The translations under genes were made by a program, and so were the position numbers. Of a stretch of 6,749 bases of DNA, positions 6,611 through 6,749 are shown in pieces. The DNA is from Pseudomonadota bacterium (GTDB lineage: Bacteria; Pseudomonadota; Gammaproteobacteria; Burkholderiales; Burkholderiaceae_D): assembly GCA_023409175.1 (NCBI GenBank), contig JAEYIG010000224.1, positions 1-6,749 of the forward strand, read 5' to 3'. Under the pieces are notes generated by a model. That model was not told the DNA's origin, did not search any database, and was given only the letters and a program-made list of their open reading frames with translations. How positions within the stretch are numbered: position 1 is the stretch's first letter; every line of letters starts with the position of its first letter.

Positions 6611-6749
6611 ATGTTTTGTATGCAATGTGAACAAACCATAGCTACGCCCACCGTCAAAGGATGTGTGTTTGCCCAGGGAATGTGCGGAAAAACAGCAGAA
6701 GTGTCCGACCTTCAGGACATCCTGGTCAGATACCTGCAGGGCATTTCAT
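6611..6749 (+). CDS. hcp: Hybrid cluster protein (Hcp), 5' end only
   Basis: The first 46 codons are present and the gene runs off the window. The start, [18 protein letters not shown] and then [16 protein letters not shown], closely matches E. coli Hcp (MFCVQCEQTIRTP..., from memory). The four N-terminal cysteines C3, C6, C18 and C25 follow Cx2Cx11Cx6C. This is the spacing of the facultative-anaerobe type, which carries a [2Fe-2S] proximal cluster, not the shorter spacing of strict-anaerobe Hcp. Full Hcp also holds the hybrid Fe-S-O cluster and acts in the cytoplasm as a nitric oxide or hydroxylamine reductase, protecting against nitrosative stress. GAGGAA at 6599-6604, six bases before the ATG, fixes the start. 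The partner reductase gene hcr, if present, would lie beyond the window. Confidence 0.95.
   Translation, partial: MFCMQCEQTIATPTVKGCVFAQGMCGKTAEVSDLQDILVRYLQGIS

Overview
The window looks like chromosome of a Gram-negative proteobacterium, most likely a betaproteobacterium living with little or no oxygen. The Gram-negative signs are an outer-membrane-type lipoprotein, OsmC and a YecA/UPF0149 protein. The oxygen-poor signs are the start of an hcp gene (hybrid cluster protein) behind what look like FNR-type and NsrR-type sites. By eye the base composition is balanced rather than GC-rich. A genus cannot be fixed from the sequence alone; an Oxalobacter-like lineage is only a guess.

Layout. Positions 84-617 (+) encode a glycine-zipper lipoprotein. 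It converges on osmC (671-1093, -) across a shared bidirectional terminator. A divergent intergenic region then leads to a UPF0149/YecA-family gene (1315-1971, +). This gene converges, again across a bidirectional terminator, on a four-gene minus-strand operon read from 5495 down to 2012. The order is ptxA (ATPase), ptxB (periplasmic binding protein), ptxC (permease), ptxD (NAD-dependent phosphite dehydrogenase), with gaps of only 9-13 bases. Upstream of ptxA, also on the minus strand, is an unrecognised small zinc-ribbon membrane protein (5649-6146) with its own promoter and terminator. A non-coding stretch follows, and hcp starts at 6611 (+) and runs off the window.

How it works together. 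The centre is a complete phosphite uptake and oxidation operon, ptxABCD. PtxB captures phosphite in the periplasm, PtxC and PtxA import it, and PtxD oxidises it to phosphate while reducing NAD+ to NADH. In front of ptxA there are two CGTCAT repeats exactly 11 bp apart, then a 10-bp gap and a -10-like hexamer. This is the layout of a PhoB-activated promoter, so the operon probably serves phosphorus scavenging under phosphate starvation. The LysR-type gene ptxE, found with ptxABCD in Pseudomonas stutzeri, is not next to the operon here.

The other striking element is a perfect inverted repeat with 25-bp arms around a 5-base loop (6537-6591), just upstream of hcp. Its core resembles an NsrR operator, and its left edge overlaps an FNR-like box. 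This suggests anaerobic and nitric-oxide control of hcp.
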